Assembly (NCBI GenBank): GCA_030589835.1
Contig: JAUUZS010000042.1
Span: forward strand, 1-13,556
Reading direction: 5' to 3'
DNA: 13,556 bases
Source: Cyclobacteriaceae bacterium
GTDB lineage: Bacteria > Bacteroidota > Bacteroidia > Cytophagales > Cyclobacteriaceae
This document shows positions 1 to 7,855 of the stretch, piece after piece. Position 1 is the first letter of the stretch. Each line of letters opens with the position of its first letter. The notes below the pieces were generated by a model that saw only the letters and a list, made by a program, of their open reading frames with translations, was not told the DNA's origin and ran no database searches. The position numbers were made by a program, and so were the translations under genes.

Positions 1-837
1 AATTTTTTTCAGATCAACTTTTTTATCCAGTTGTGTGACTTGTGCGAGATTGAGTTTTGCATAAAATGACAATTCATATTCAGGATTGCTTTTTAAACAT
101 TTTTTGTAATTATTATAGGCTTCACCTTCAAAGCCAAGGTGCTGATAGACCTGACCAAGGATAAAGTACAGTCTTGCTTTATTATTATTTTTCGAATCTA
201 TTTCTACCGCCTGGCTCAGATTCCTCACCATATTATCATAGTCTTCCCGTATCTGAAACAAATATGCCTTGATGAGTAAAAATTCATGCATATTACCTTT
301 GTTCAGGTTTTCCTTTCGCAGATAATCTGCTACAGCGATCGCATTATTGTGTTCGTTGTAATCGATAAATGATCGCATCAAGGCCAGGAGCGACTCATGA
401 CGGATGTCTTTTTCTTCGCTGTGTTTGTTGATGTATTTAAAGGTTTCTATTGCATTCACAAAATCACCCCCAAAATACCGTGCTTTACCCACAAGATAGT
501 AGCTGGGATACACCCAATTGCTGTTTTCATGCCGTTGAATGGAAAGGGAAGCTTTTACAATAGCATCGTCTAGCTGGGCTCTTACACCGTCGATGGTTGA
601 GGAATCAATGTCATAAAATACCCCTAAGATTTTATTGTAATTGTTTTGGTGATTGGAAACAATTGCCATCTCAACCTCACGAATATTCTCATTTGCGATA
701 TAATAGGCATTATATCTGGCGGTGGTATTGTGATAGGTTTTGCTAAAAAAATTCTTTTTGTGTGAAGCACATGCGCCAAAGAGTAGCAATAGCACTATGG
801 AGCGGAGGATAAGTATACTTATATTTTGCGACTTCAA
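1..837 (-). CDS. porW: PorW/SprE-like TPR lipoprotein, type IX secretion/gliding (partial, C-terminus beyond left edge)
   Basis: The minus-strand reading frame is open from 837 to the window edge (279 codons) and continues beyond it. An in-frame TGA lies one codon upstream of the TTG at 837, so the start must be TTG or a later non-ATG codon. TTG gives a clean lipoprotein signal: a hydrophobic stretch at about residues 6-22, then LFGAC with the lipidated Cys at 23. Mature protein follows with the segment FFSKTYHNTTARYNAYY at 30-46, which resembles the start of PorW/SprE proteins. Tetratricopeptide-like helices follow (for example YYLVGKARYFGGDF near 113-126 and LYFILGQVYQHLGFEGEA near 223-240). 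Family knowledge: PorW/SprE is a periplasmic lipoprotein needed for type IX secretion and gliding in Bacteroidota. The specific assignment is by resemblance; a generic TPR lipoprotein is the alternative. The gene is divergent from the M23/bactofilin/atp block. Confidence 0.65.
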   Translation of the reverse strand, partial: MKSQNISILILRSIVLLLLFGACASHKKNFFSKTYHNTTARYNAYYIANENIREVEMAIVSNHQNNYNKILGVFYDIDSSTIDGVRAQLDDAIVKASLSIQRHENSNWVYPSYYLVGKARYFGGDFVNAIETFKYINKHSEEKDIRHESLLALMRSFIDYNEHNNAIAVADYLRKENLNKGNMHEFLLIKAYLFQIREDYDNMVRNLSQAVEIDSKNNNKARLYFILGQVYQHLGFEGEAYNNYKKCLKSNPEYELSFYAKLNLAQVTQLDKKVDLKKI

Positions 838-866
838 TGTTCAGCTACCTGGTAAATTAATAAACG

Positions 867-874
867 CAAAAATA
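867..874 (-). promoter_or_regulatory. Candidate minus-7 element (TATTTTTG) for the PorW-like gene
   Basis: On the minus strand this octamer reads TATTTTTG, an exact match to the Bacteroidota minus-7 consensus TAnnTTTG. It lies about 30 bases upstream of the TTG start at 837, so transcription starting some 7 bases downstream would leave a leader of roughly 20 bases. No good TTTG minus-33 element is seen at the usual spacing, which lowers confidence. Its position supports the non-ATG start at 837. Confidence 0.35.
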
Positions 875-904
875 ATGACAATTAATACAATAAAAGTATT
901 TGAA

Positions 905-1807
905 ATGCATTTTAATATATACTTTTATGTTTTCAAAAAGGCAATAAATAAGGTGAAATCTCGCAAGACTCTTTCTAACTGGCTTACAAATAGGTATTTA
1001 CTCATTTTACGAAATGAAGAAAACTTTGCCGAGAAGACTACTATTAGTTTTACTTACGCAAAGTTAATGCTGATCACTTTTTTGATTTTGATCATTATGA
1101 TGATTGGCAGTTTATACCTTTCGAGTACGCTTATGTCCCAGTGGTTTGACCCCAGGCACGAGCTGATCATTATGGACAGGTACCTGGTAGATTTAGCAGA
1201 AAAAGTAGATTCCCTTGAAAATCAAATGCGAATCAAGGATAAGTTTATATCCAATGTTCAGCGTGTATTAATAGGTGAGGTTAGTGCGGATGATAGTATT
1301 TTTTTGAATGACGAAAATAATATTGTAAACAAATCAATAGAGCCGATCCAGGCAATTGATTCTCAATTCAGAAAAGATTTTGAGCGCTCAGAATTATCCT
1401 TTCTTACGGCCAGCAACCCAATTTCACATGAATTAGAGTCACAATATTTCTACTCGCCTATAGAAGGAATGGTAACCACGGAATTTAATCTTAGGGAAGA
1501 GCATTATGGAATAGATATCGTCTCCAAAAGCAATGAACCTGTAAAATCTGTAGCTGACGGAACAATTATTTTTGCCGATTGGACACAAGAGTCTGGAAAT
1601 GTGATATATATACAGCATCGTGGGAATATCATATCTGTTTATAAACATAATTCGGCTTTGTTAAAAAAAGTTGGTAGTTTTGTGAGTTCTGGGGATGTAA
1701 TTGCTATAATAGGCAACACAGGTGAATTTACAACTGGCCCGCATCTTCATTTTGAAATGTGGTATAACGGTAATCCAATGGATCCTGAAGAGTTTATTTC
1801 ATTTTAA
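905..1807 (+). CDS. Membrane-anchored M23 family metallopeptidase
   Basis: This is predicted to be a cell-wall endopeptidase that cuts peptidoglycan cross-bridges or stems, anchored in the inner membrane with its catalytic domain in the periplasm. From the ATG at 905 (300 aa) it has a cytoplasmic N-terminus, one membrane helix at about residues 54-74, a short likely coiled coil at about 90-120, a linker, and a C-terminal LytM/M23 domain. All zinc and catalytic residues are present: HYGID (H200, D204), YKH (H248) and HLH (H280, H282), so it should be active. The open frame extends upstream to 740, but that part overlaps the divergent lipoprotein gene and is not credible. ATGs at 875 and 905 and a GTG at 953 are possible starts; 905 is my choice. 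The bactofilin gene begins 12 bp downstream. M23 peptidase and bactofilin gene pairs are well known in cell-shape systems. Confidence 0.85.
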   Translation: MHFNIYFYVFKKAINKVKSRKTLSNWLTNRYLLILRNEENFAEKTTISFTYAKLMLITFLILIIMMIGSLYLSSTLMSQWFDPRHELIIMDRYLVDLAEKVDSLENQMRIKDKFISNVQRVLIGEVSADDSIFLNDENNIVNKSIEPIQAIDSQFRKDFERSELSFLTASNPISHELESQYFYSPIEGMVTTEFNLREEHYGIDIVSKSNEPVKSVADGTIIFADWTQESGNVIYIQHRGNIISVYKHNSALLKKVGSFVSSGDVIAIIGNTGEFTTGPHLHFEMWYNGNPMDPEEFISF

Positions 1808-1819
1808 AGAATTGTATCA

Positions 1820-2266
1820 ATGTTTAAAAATAAACAAGAAAATATGGCAGCTCAAGACGCTAGCAACTCAAGCAACATTATAGGAAAAGGCACTTTAGTA
1901 GAAGGAAATATAGAAACCTTCGGTAATATCAGGGTAGAGGGCAAAGTAAATGGAAGCGTAAAGAGCAAATCCAAAATCGTATTGGGCCAATCTTCCTTAA
2001 TTGAAGGAAACATTGTCGCACAAAACGCCGAGATATCTGGCGAGGTAAGGGGAGTTGTGGAAATTTCAGAACAATTGATCCTCAGGCCTTCAGCAACCAT
2101 TGATGGGGATATTATCACGAACAAATTGATTGTAGAAGCAGGGGCATCCTTCAATGGAGGGTGTAAAATGGGTGTTTCTCAAACAGAAATAAAAATTGGG
2201 ATTAATGGACAAGACAAACCATTCGAAGCAAAAAAGCCAAATACCCCGGAGTCCGAATCCAAGTAA
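1820..2266 (+). CDS. Bactofilin (polymer-forming cytoskeletal protein, CcmA family)
   Basis: This 148-residue protein has the bactofilin layout: a short disordered N-terminus, a right-handed beta-helix core at about residues 19-118, and a charged, Pro/Lys-rich tail. The core opens with GKGTLVEGNIETFGNIRVEG and continues with repeating short strands of alternating hydrophobic residues and turns such as SLIEGNI and ATIDGDI. Bactofilins self-assemble without nucleotide into filaments or patches at the membrane and recruit cell-wall enzymes. The peptidase encoded 12 bp upstream is the likely partner. The 3' end overlaps the next gene, atpZ, by 62 bases in another frame, so the two are probably translated from one message. 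The ATG at 1820 is preferred; a second in-frame ATG eight codons later would remove only part of the disordered tip. Confidence 0.9.
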   Translation: MFKNKQENMAAQDASNSSNIIGKGTLVEGNIETFGNIRVEGKVNGSVKSKSKIVLGQSSLIEGNIVAQNAEISGEVRGVVEISEQLILRPSATIDGDIITNKLIVEAGASFNGGCKMGVSQTEIKIGINGQDKPFEAKKPNTPESESK

Positions 2267-2450
2267 AGAATATTTAAAATATTCCGGGCTGGCCTTTCAA
2301 ATGGCCGGCCTTATTTTATTAGGATATTGGTTGGGAAGCAAAATAGATCATTGGCTCGATTTATCCTTTCCGGCGTTTACCATCATTTTAATATTACTAT
2401 TTTTGTCGCTTTCTTTTTATTCCTTAATCAAAAGCCTTCCTAAAGAGTGA
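2205..2450 (+). CDS. atpZ: AtpZ-like F-type ATPase accessory membrane protein
   Basis: This 81-residue protein has a basic, Pro/Ser-rich N-terminus followed by two membrane helices: FQMAGLILLGYWLGSKID and a second helix around FTIILILLFLSLSFYSLI. The motif YSGLAFQMAGLILLGYWLG is typical of the AtpZ/AtpI family found at the head of atp operons. In other bacteria AtpI and AtpZ assist c-ring assembly or Mg2+/Ca2+ transport; the role here is inferred from family and position. The ATG at 2205 is chosen. A TTG at 2196 is also in frame, and no other Met occurs before the first helix. The start lies 62 bases inside the bactofilin gene, an unusually long overlap. The stop overlaps the GTG start of the next gene by 4 bases (GTGA). 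Confidence 0.85.
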   Translation: MDKTNHSKQKSQIPRSPNPSKEYLKYSGLAFQMAGLILLGYWLGSKIDHWLDLSFPAFTIILILLFLSLSFYSLIKSLPKE

Positions 2451-2854
2451 ATAACCTTTACCGCAAAATTCCTCATCTTGGTCTCTATAAATTTTCGTTT
2501 TTTGTCTTTCTTGGCATATTAATAATAAAAATTGTACTTCCTCAATATATATATCATCAGATATGGATAGTACTATTATTCTTTTTTCTCCTGACACTGG
2601 CCTCTTTATACATAATAGATAAACTTACTAAACACAATCCGGATAATTTTCTTGCTGTATATTTCAGTATCATGATTGCAAGGCTATTTATTTCCATCAT
2701 ATTTGCTGCTATATTTATTTTGGGCGACCGCACACATGTCTTTAATTTTTCGATTAATTTTCTGTTTCTCTATTTGTTATTTCTTGGGTTTGAAATATAT
2801 GGTATAATGACTAATTTGCGCCATATTAATAAGAAGGGAATCGGAGATGAGTAA
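2447..2854 (+). CDS. DUF6168-like four-helix membrane protein of the atp operon
   Basis: This 135-residue, very hydrophobic protein has four predicted membrane helices, at about residues 15-30, 38-57, 66-93 and 102-120, and a short basic C-terminus (NLRHINKKG). It sits between atpZ and atpB. It starts with GTG in a 4-base overlap with atpZ and overlaps atpB by 8 bases, so translational coupling is likely. The number of helices and the position resemble AtpI, and small DUF6168 proteins are known at this place in Bacteroidota atp operons, but the biochemical function is unknown. I infer a role in assembling the membrane sector or c-ring. No catalytic motif is visible. Confidence 0.7.
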   Translation: MNNLYRKIPHLGLYKFSFFVFLGILIIKIVLPQYIYHQIWIVLLFFFLLTLASLYIIDKLTKHNPDNFLAVYFSIMIARLFISIIFAAIFILGDRTHVFNFSINFLFLYLLFLGFEIYGIMTNLRHINKKGIGDE

Positions 2855-3932
2855 ATATATCAGCCATCAATTTTATAAAGGCTTATTTTTCAGCACGTTA
2901 ATTTTGCTGTTTACATTAATTCAAATAGTACCTTCATTTGGTGCAGCCGAAGAAGAAGAAAATAAAACGGCATTTATCATGCACCATGTGCAAGATGCAC
3001 ATGAATGGCATTTCGCAACCATAGGACATACACATATTTCTATTCCCCTTCCTGTTATTTTGTATGAACCCGGTGTTGGTTTTCATTTCTTTATGTCTTC
3101 GGATTTTGTCGATGACCACCATAATAAAATCGAAAAAAATGGCTTTTATTTTGATGATCATGACCATTTAAAGGCCAAAGATGAATCTATCGTATTCTAT
3201 GACATTTCCATTACAAAAAATGTGGCTTCCCTTTTTATAAGTGTCATATTATTGTTTTGGGTTTTCTTATCCGTAGCCAAAAGATATAAGCAAGATCCTT
3301 TAAGATCCCCCAAGGGAGTTCAATCCCTATTTGAACCTATCATAATTTTTATCAGGGACGATATTGCAAAGCCAAACATTGGGGGTGAAAAATATAAAAA
3401 ATTCATGCCTTATTTATTAAGCGTGTTTTTCTTCATTTGGTTTAACAACCTAATGGGGTTGATGCCGGGTGCAGCAAACCTTACCGGTAATATCGCGGTT
3501 ACGATGACTTTGGCATTATTCACTTTTGTGATAACTACCTTTAGTGGATCTAAAGATTATTGGAAGCATATTTTCAATACGCCCGGGGTGCCCTGGTGGT
3601 TGAAGTTGCCAATTCCCATCATGCCGGTTGTGGAGTTTATTGGTATCCTGACAAAGCCATTTTCATTGATGGTACGACTTTTTGCCAATATCACGGCAGG
3701 TCACATCATCATATTGAGCTTAATTGCACTAGTATTTATTTTCGAAAGTGTATACGTAGGGCCGATCAGTGTATTGTTTGGTTTGTTTATGAATATCCTC
3801 GAGTTATTAGTGGCGTTTATCCAGGCATTTGTTTTTACATTGCTTTCAGCGATTTATTTCGGCTTGGCAGTCGAAGAACATGAGCACCATCAAGAAGAAC
3901 ACAAGGAAAAGCTGGAGAAGGCTTCAGTTTAA
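2847..3932 (+). CDS. atpB: F0F1 ATP synthase subunit a with N-terminal His-rich periplasmic extension
   Basis: Subunit a forms the two proton half-channels beside the c-ring. The protein has 361 residues, about 90 more than E. coli subunit a. It begins with a signal-peptide-like stretch at about residues 11-33, then a soluble domain (about 34-118) containing eleven histidines, then the usual membrane helices. Key residues are present: the essential Arg in PFSLMVRLFAN (R277, equivalent to E. coli R210) and Q326 (equivalent to Q252). Compared with E. coli, the pair Glu219/His245 is exchanged: here H286 and E319, as in mitochondrial enzymes. The C-terminal tail is also rich in His and Glu (EEHEHHQEEH). 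The start ATG at 2847 overlaps the upstream gene by 8 bases and has an AAGAAGG-like sequence ahead of it. The extension should face the periplasm, since the N-terminus of subunit a is periplasmic. Confidence 0.96.
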   Translation: MSKYISHQFYKGLFFSTLILLFTLIQIVPSFGAAEEEENKTAFIMHHVQDAHEWHFATIGHTHISIPLPVILYEPGVGFHFFMSSDFVDDHHNKIEKNGFYFDDHDHLKAKDESIVFYDISITKNVASLFISVILLFWVFLSVAKRYKQDPLRSPKGVQSLFEPIIIFIRDDIAKPNIGGEKYKKFMPYLLSVFFFIWFNNLMGLMPGAANLTGNIAVTMTLALFTFVITTFSGSKDYWKHIFNTPGVPWWLKLPIPIMPVVEFIGILTKPFSLMVRLFANITAGHIIILSLIALVFIFESVYVGPISVLFGLFMNILELLVAFIQAFVFTLLSAIYFGLAVEEHEHHQEEHKEKLEKASV

Positions 3933-3950
3933 TTTTAATTATAATTCTAA

Positions 3951-4211
<261 letters not shown>

Positions 4212-4228
4212 TCATCCGAAAAAATGTA

Positions 4229-4264
4229 AATCCGGCCTGTTGACATTAGGTTTCAGGCCGGATT
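4229..4264 (+). promoter_or_regulatory. Perfect 11-bp hairpin between atpE and atpF
   Basis: AATCCGGCCTG (4229-4239) and CAGGCCGGATT (4254-4264) are exact inverted complements around a 14-base loop. The GC-rich core stands out in AT-rich surroundings. The stem starts 17 bases after the atpE stop and ends 23 bases before the atpF ATG. It is followed by ATTATTTACT, not a clean T-run. As RNA it could protect the 3' end of an atpB-atpE transcript from exonucleases or act as a partial terminator, raising subunit c over b, delta, alpha and gamma. That role is inference. Confidence 0.75.
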
Positions 4265-4287
4265 ATTTACTACTAAAAATTTATATT

Positions 4288-4782
4288 ATGGATCTTATAA
4301 CCCCTGCTTTTGGATTAATATTTTGGCAGACGCTTATTTTTCTTACGGTACTTTTTGTGCTTGGAAAATTTGCCTGGAAACCAATACTTGGCGCTTTGCA
4401 AGCCCGGGAAGACTCTATAGATGAGGCATTGAATTCCGCTAAAATTGCCAAAGAAGAAATGGCAAACCTAACCGCTGATAACGAGAAATTATTGGCCGAA
4501 GCAAAGCTCGAAAGAGACAAAATGCTGGCTGCTGCGTCAAAGATAGCTGAAGACATGAAAGGTCAGGCCAAATTGGATGCAAAGGTGGTAGGAGAAAAAA
4601 TGATCGATGAGGCCAGGGCATCTATACAGAGTGAAAAAAATGATGCCATTCGGCAGATCAAAGATCAGGTAGCCGAACTTTCCATTCAAATCACAGAAAA
4701 GCTCTTGCAGAAAAATCTCTCTGATGATGAGTCACAACAAGAGCTGATCAAGGGTTACATGAAAGATATAAAGCTAAACTAA
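4288..4782 (+). CDS. atpF: F0F1 ATP synthase subunit b
   Basis: Subunit b is the peripheral stalk that holds the alpha/beta head against rotation. From the ATG at 4288 it has 164 residues: one membrane helix at about residues 9-27 (ending in LGKFAWKPI, a typical b-subunit junction), then a long charged, Ala-rich helix predicted as coiled coil to the C-terminus. An in-frame TTG at 4240 would add 16 residues but lies inside the hairpin loop, so ATG 4288 is preferred. The stop codon abuts the atpH ATG with no spacer, which suggests coupled translation of two stalk subunits. A single b gene is seen, so b is presumably a homodimer. Confidence 0.94.
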   Translation: MDLITPAFGLIFWQTLIFLTVLFVLGKFAWKPILGALQAREDSIDEALNSAKIAKEEMANLTADNEKLLAEAKLERDKMLAAASKIAEDMKGQAKLDAKVVGEKMIDEARASIQSEKNDAIRQIKDQVAELSIQITEKLLQKNLSDDESQQELIKGYMKDIKLN

Positions 4783-5325
4783 ATGTCAGTATTTAGAGTT
4801 GCTTCAAGGTATGCCAGATCAATATTTGAGCTGGCCATTGAATTAAAAAATGTGGATCGGGTGTATAAAGATATGCTCCTGATAGAGCAAGTACTGTCTG
4901 AAAATAGAAATTTAGTAACACTGCTCAAAAACCCCATCGTCCGATATGATTATAAGTTAAGAGTGCTGAACCGTGTATTTGAAAAATATATGGATCAACT
5001 AACGCTCAAATTTTTTGGATTGATCTGTAGAAAAAACAGGCCAGAAATATTATTGGATTCTACCAAGGCATTTCTCGATCTTTATCGCAATTACAAGGGA
5101 ATTGTAAGCGCTAATATCTCTTCGGCAGTACAACTGTCAACCCAAATCAACAAAGATTTTGAATCCATTATTGCAAAATCAACAGGTAAAAAGGTGGAAT
5201 TGGAAGCACATGTTGACCCATCTCTTTTGGGAGGATATGTACTCAAGCTTGGAGACAAGCAGATTGATAATTCATTAAAAAGCAAATTAAATAACCTTAG
5301 AAGGGAATTAAAAAGCCGTTCATAA
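4783..5325 (+). CDS. atpH: F0F1 ATP synthase subunit delta
   Basis: Delta (OSCP homologue) caps the alpha3beta3 head and binds subunit b. The protein has 180 residues, the normal length. The N-terminal helical bundle begins with VASRYARSIFELA (6-18), and the C-terminal signature DPSLLGGYVLKLGDKQID, the conserved delta/OSCP motif, is near the end. The gene begins immediately after the atpF stop codon and is followed by 29 bases before atpA. Confidence 0.94.
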   Translation: MSVFRVASRYARSIFELAIELKNVDRVYKDMLLIEQVLSENRNLVTLLKNPIVRYDYKLRVLNRVFEKYMDQLTLKFFGLICRKNRPEILLDSTKAFLDLYRNYKGIVSANISSAVQLSTQINKDFESIIAKSTGKKVELEAHVDPSLLGGYVLKLGDKQIDNSLKSKLNNLRRELKSRS

Positions 5326-5354
5326 AATTACGTTAAACAAGCATTAAATATATT

Positions 5355-6929
5355 ATGGCTGATATAAGACCAGATGAAGTTTCGGCGATATTGAGAGAGG
5401 AACTTTCGAATTTTAAGACAGAAGCTGAATTAGAAGAAGTAGGCACAGTATTGCAGGTAGGCGATGGTGTTGCACGAATATATGGGCTATCCAATGCCCA
5501 ATCAGGAGAGCTTCTCGAATTTGATAATGGAACCACCGCACTTGTCATGAACCTTGAAGAAGACAATGTTGGAGTAGTTTTATTCGGTGATTCTGAGGAA
5601 ATTAAAGAAGGGGATAATGTAAAAAGGACCAAAACCATTGCCTCCATAAAGGTTGGTGAAGCTATGGTCGGCAGGGTTGTAAATACCCTGGGAATTCCTA
5701 TTGACGGAAAGGGCGATCTTGAAGGCAAGCTTTATGAAATGCCCTTAGAGCGAAAGGCTCCAGGGGTTATTTATCGCGAACCAGTATCCGAACCTCTACA
5801 GACAGGTCTTAAAGCCATAGACTCGATGATTCCTATAGGAAGAGGGCAACGAGAGCTGATTATCGGTGACAGACAAACAGGAAAAAGTGCCATCGCCATT
5901 GACACTATCATAAATCAAAAAGAATTTTATGACAAAGGCGAGCCGGTATATTGCATTTATGTAGCAATTGGCCAGAAAGCTTCCACTGTCAAGCAGGTGG
6001 TGGCATCGTTGGAAAAAGACGGAGCAATGGATTATACCATTGTTGTATCGGCATCAGCAGCTGATCCTGCTCCAATGCAGTTCTTTGCGCCATTTACCGG
6101 AGCCACGATTGGGGAATTTTTCCGCGATACAGGAAGACCGGCTTTGGTGATTTACGATGACCTTTCAAAGCAGGCTGTTGCGTACCGACAGGTATCTTTA
6201 CTGTTAAGAAGACCTCCGGGACGTGAAGCATATCCTGGTGACGTGTTCTACTTGCATTCCAGATTATTGGAAAGAGCAGCAAAGGTGAATGGTAATGATG
6301 AGATAGCTCAGCAAATGAATGATTTACCGGCTTCACTCGACGGAATGATAAAAGGAGGAGGATCTCTGACTGCATTGCCAATTATTGAAACCCAGGCGGG
6401 TGATGTTTCTGCATATATCCCAACCAACGTAATATCCATTACGGACGGGCAGATATTTTTAGAAACAAATTTGTTTAACTCAGGTATCCGACCGGCGATC
6501 AACGTGGGTATATCCGTTTCGAGGGTGGGTGGAAACGCTCAAATTAAACCCATGAAAAAAATTGCCGGTACGCTAAAACTTGACCAGGCTCAGTTTCGTG
6601 AATTGGAAGCGTTTTCCAAATTTGGCTCTGACCTCGATGCCGCCACTCAGCGAACTATTGATCGAGGGAGAAAAAACCAGGAGATATTAAAACAGCCTCA
6701 GTTTTCTCCGATGCCTGTCGAACAGCAAGTTGCAATTCTTTTTGCCTCTACCAAAGGATTTACGGATGGTGTAGATGTCGAAAGAATTAAAGACTTCGAA
6801 GAAGCATACCTGAATGAAATGAAAGTTCAACACGCTGATGTGTTGAAAGAAATGAGTGAAGGAAAGCTGACCGACCAGGGTCAAACAACAATGAAAAAAG
6901 TAGCACTTGAAGTTGCTGCTCAATTATAG
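5355..6929 (+). CDS. atpA: F0F1 ATP synthase subunit alpha
   Basis: Alpha is the non-catalytic nucleotide-binding subunit of the F1 head. The 524 residues match the family length. Visible motifs are the N-terminal beta-barrel region (about 28-95), the Walker A loop GDRQTGKS (171-178), the Walker B segment ALVIYDD (263-269), and SVSRVGG with the arginine finger R390 that reaches into the beta-subunit active site. The start ATG at 5355 gives [17 protein letters not shown], a normal alpha N-terminus that contacts delta. The catalytic beta gene, which follows atpG in the classical gene order, is not present in this window. Confidence 0.98.
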   Translation: MADIRPDEVSAILREELSNFKTEAELEEVGTVLQVGDGVARIYGLSNAQSGELLEFDNGTTALVMNLEEDNVGVVLFGDSEEIKEGDNVKRTKTIASIKVGEAMVGRVVNTLGIPIDGKGDLEGKLYEMPLERKAPGVIYREPVSEPLQTGLKAIDSMIPIGRGQRELIIGDRQTGKSAIAIDTIINQKEFYDKGEPVYCIYVAIGQKASTVKQVVASLEKDGAMDYTIVVSASAADPAPMQFFAPFTGATIGEFFRDTGRPALVIYDDLSKQAVAYRQVSLLLRRPPGREAYPGDVFYLHSRLLERAAKVNGNDEIAQQMNDLPASLDGMIKGGGSLTALPIIETQAGDVSAYIPTNVISITDGQIFLETNLFNSGIRPAINVGISVSRVGGNAQIKPMKKIAGTLKLDQAQFRELEAFSKFGSDLDAATQRTIDRGRKNQEILKQPQFSPMPVEQQVAILFASTKGFTDGVDVERIKDFEEAYLNEMKVQHADVLKEMSEGKLTDQGQTTMKKVALEVAAQL

Positions 6930-6950
6930 AAATACTGATATATTGCTGCA

Positions 6951-7835
6951 ATGGCAAATTTAAAAGAAGTAAGAACACGTATCCAGTCTGTAAAGTCGAC
7001 ACAGCAGATTACCAAAGCAATGAAAATGGTGGCTGCCTCAAAATTGAGAAGGGCACAGGATGCAATTCTTCAGATGCGGCCCTACGTAAAGAAACTTTAT
7101 GGAATTCTTGAGAATGTGATCGCAACCACAGATGGTGATCAACAAAGTACATATAGTGTTGAGCGGGATGTAAAAAAAGTATTGCTTGTAGTCATAACTT
7201 CCGACAGGGGTTTGTGTGGCGCATTCAATACCAATGCCATCAAAACAGGATTAGGGGTAATAAAAGAGCATTACCAGGAACAAGAAAAAGACAAGCAGTT
7301 ATGGATTCTCCCTTTGGGGAAAAAAGCTTTCGAATTCTTCTCCAAAAGAAACTACCAGGTTATTGACAACTTCTATGAGATATTTGGAAATTTATCTTTC
7401 GATAAATCTAAGGAAGCTGCAGAATTTATAATGCAGGGCTTTCTTAACGGAGATTTTGATAAAGTTGAATTGGTGTATAATGAGTTTAAAAATGTGGCCA
7501 CTCAAATTCTACGAGCGGAACAATTTTTACCACTTATAAAGGAAGGAAAAGAAGATAAGTCCAATACCACCACAGATTACATATTTGAGCCTTCGATAGA
7601 TTATATTGTCAAGGATATGATCCCCAAGACCTTAAAGGTGCAACTATACAAGGCGGTTTTAGAATCAAATGCTTCGGAAAATGGCGCACGGATGACGGCA
7701 ATGGATCAGGCTACAGAAAATGCAGGAGAATTGCTCAATGATCTCAAATTAGTTTACAACAGGTCTAGACAAGCGGCAATCACTACAGAAATCCTTGAAA
7801 TTGTTGGTGGAGCTGAAGCTTTAGGAAACGGATAA
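6951..7835 (+). CDS. atpG: F0F1 ATP synthase subunit gamma
   Basis: Gamma is the central rotor shaft linking the c-ring to the catalytic head. The 294-residue protein starts with MANLKEVRTRIQSVKSTQQI and the helix KAMKMVAASKLRRAQ, both typical. It has the central Rossmann-like part with LLVVITSDRGLCGAFN (residues 79-94) and ends with the family signature ITTEILEIVGGAEAL (277-291), which forms the C-terminal helix of the coiled-coil axle. It follows atpA by 21 bases and is the last gene of the operon: a terminator starts about 20 bases after its stop. In classical operons atpD and atpC follow here, and they do not. Confidence 0.97.
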   Translation: MANLKEVRTRIQSVKSTQQITKAMKMVAASKLRRAQDAILQMRPYVKKLYGILENVIATTDGDQQSTYSVERDVKKVLLVVITSDRGLCGAFNTNAIKTGLGVIKEHYQEQEKDKQLWILPLGKKAFEFFSKRNYQVIDNFYEIFGNLSFDKSKEAAEFIMQGFLNGDFDKVELVYNEFKNVATQILRAEQFLPLIKEGKEDKSNTTTDYIFEPSIDYIVKDMIPKTLKVQLYKAVLESNASENGARMTAMDQATENAGELLNDLKLVYNRSRQAAITTEILEIVGGAEALGNG

Positions 7836-7855
7836 TAATTAAACATAAATATATT

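Noticed and set aside
740..904. Upstream extension of the M23 peptidase frame to 740
   Set aside because: It overlaps the divergent lipoprotein gene by about 100 bases, lacks family resemblance, and better starts exist at 905 or 953.
3560..3883. Plus-strand open frame of 107 codons inside atpB
   Set aside because: It is in another frame of a clearly coding gene, with no recognisable domain.
4240..4287. TTG start giving a 180-residue subunit b
   Set aside because: The codon lies in the loop of the atpE/atpF hairpin, and the added 16 residues do not resemble subunit b; the ATG at 4288 gives the usual N-terminus.
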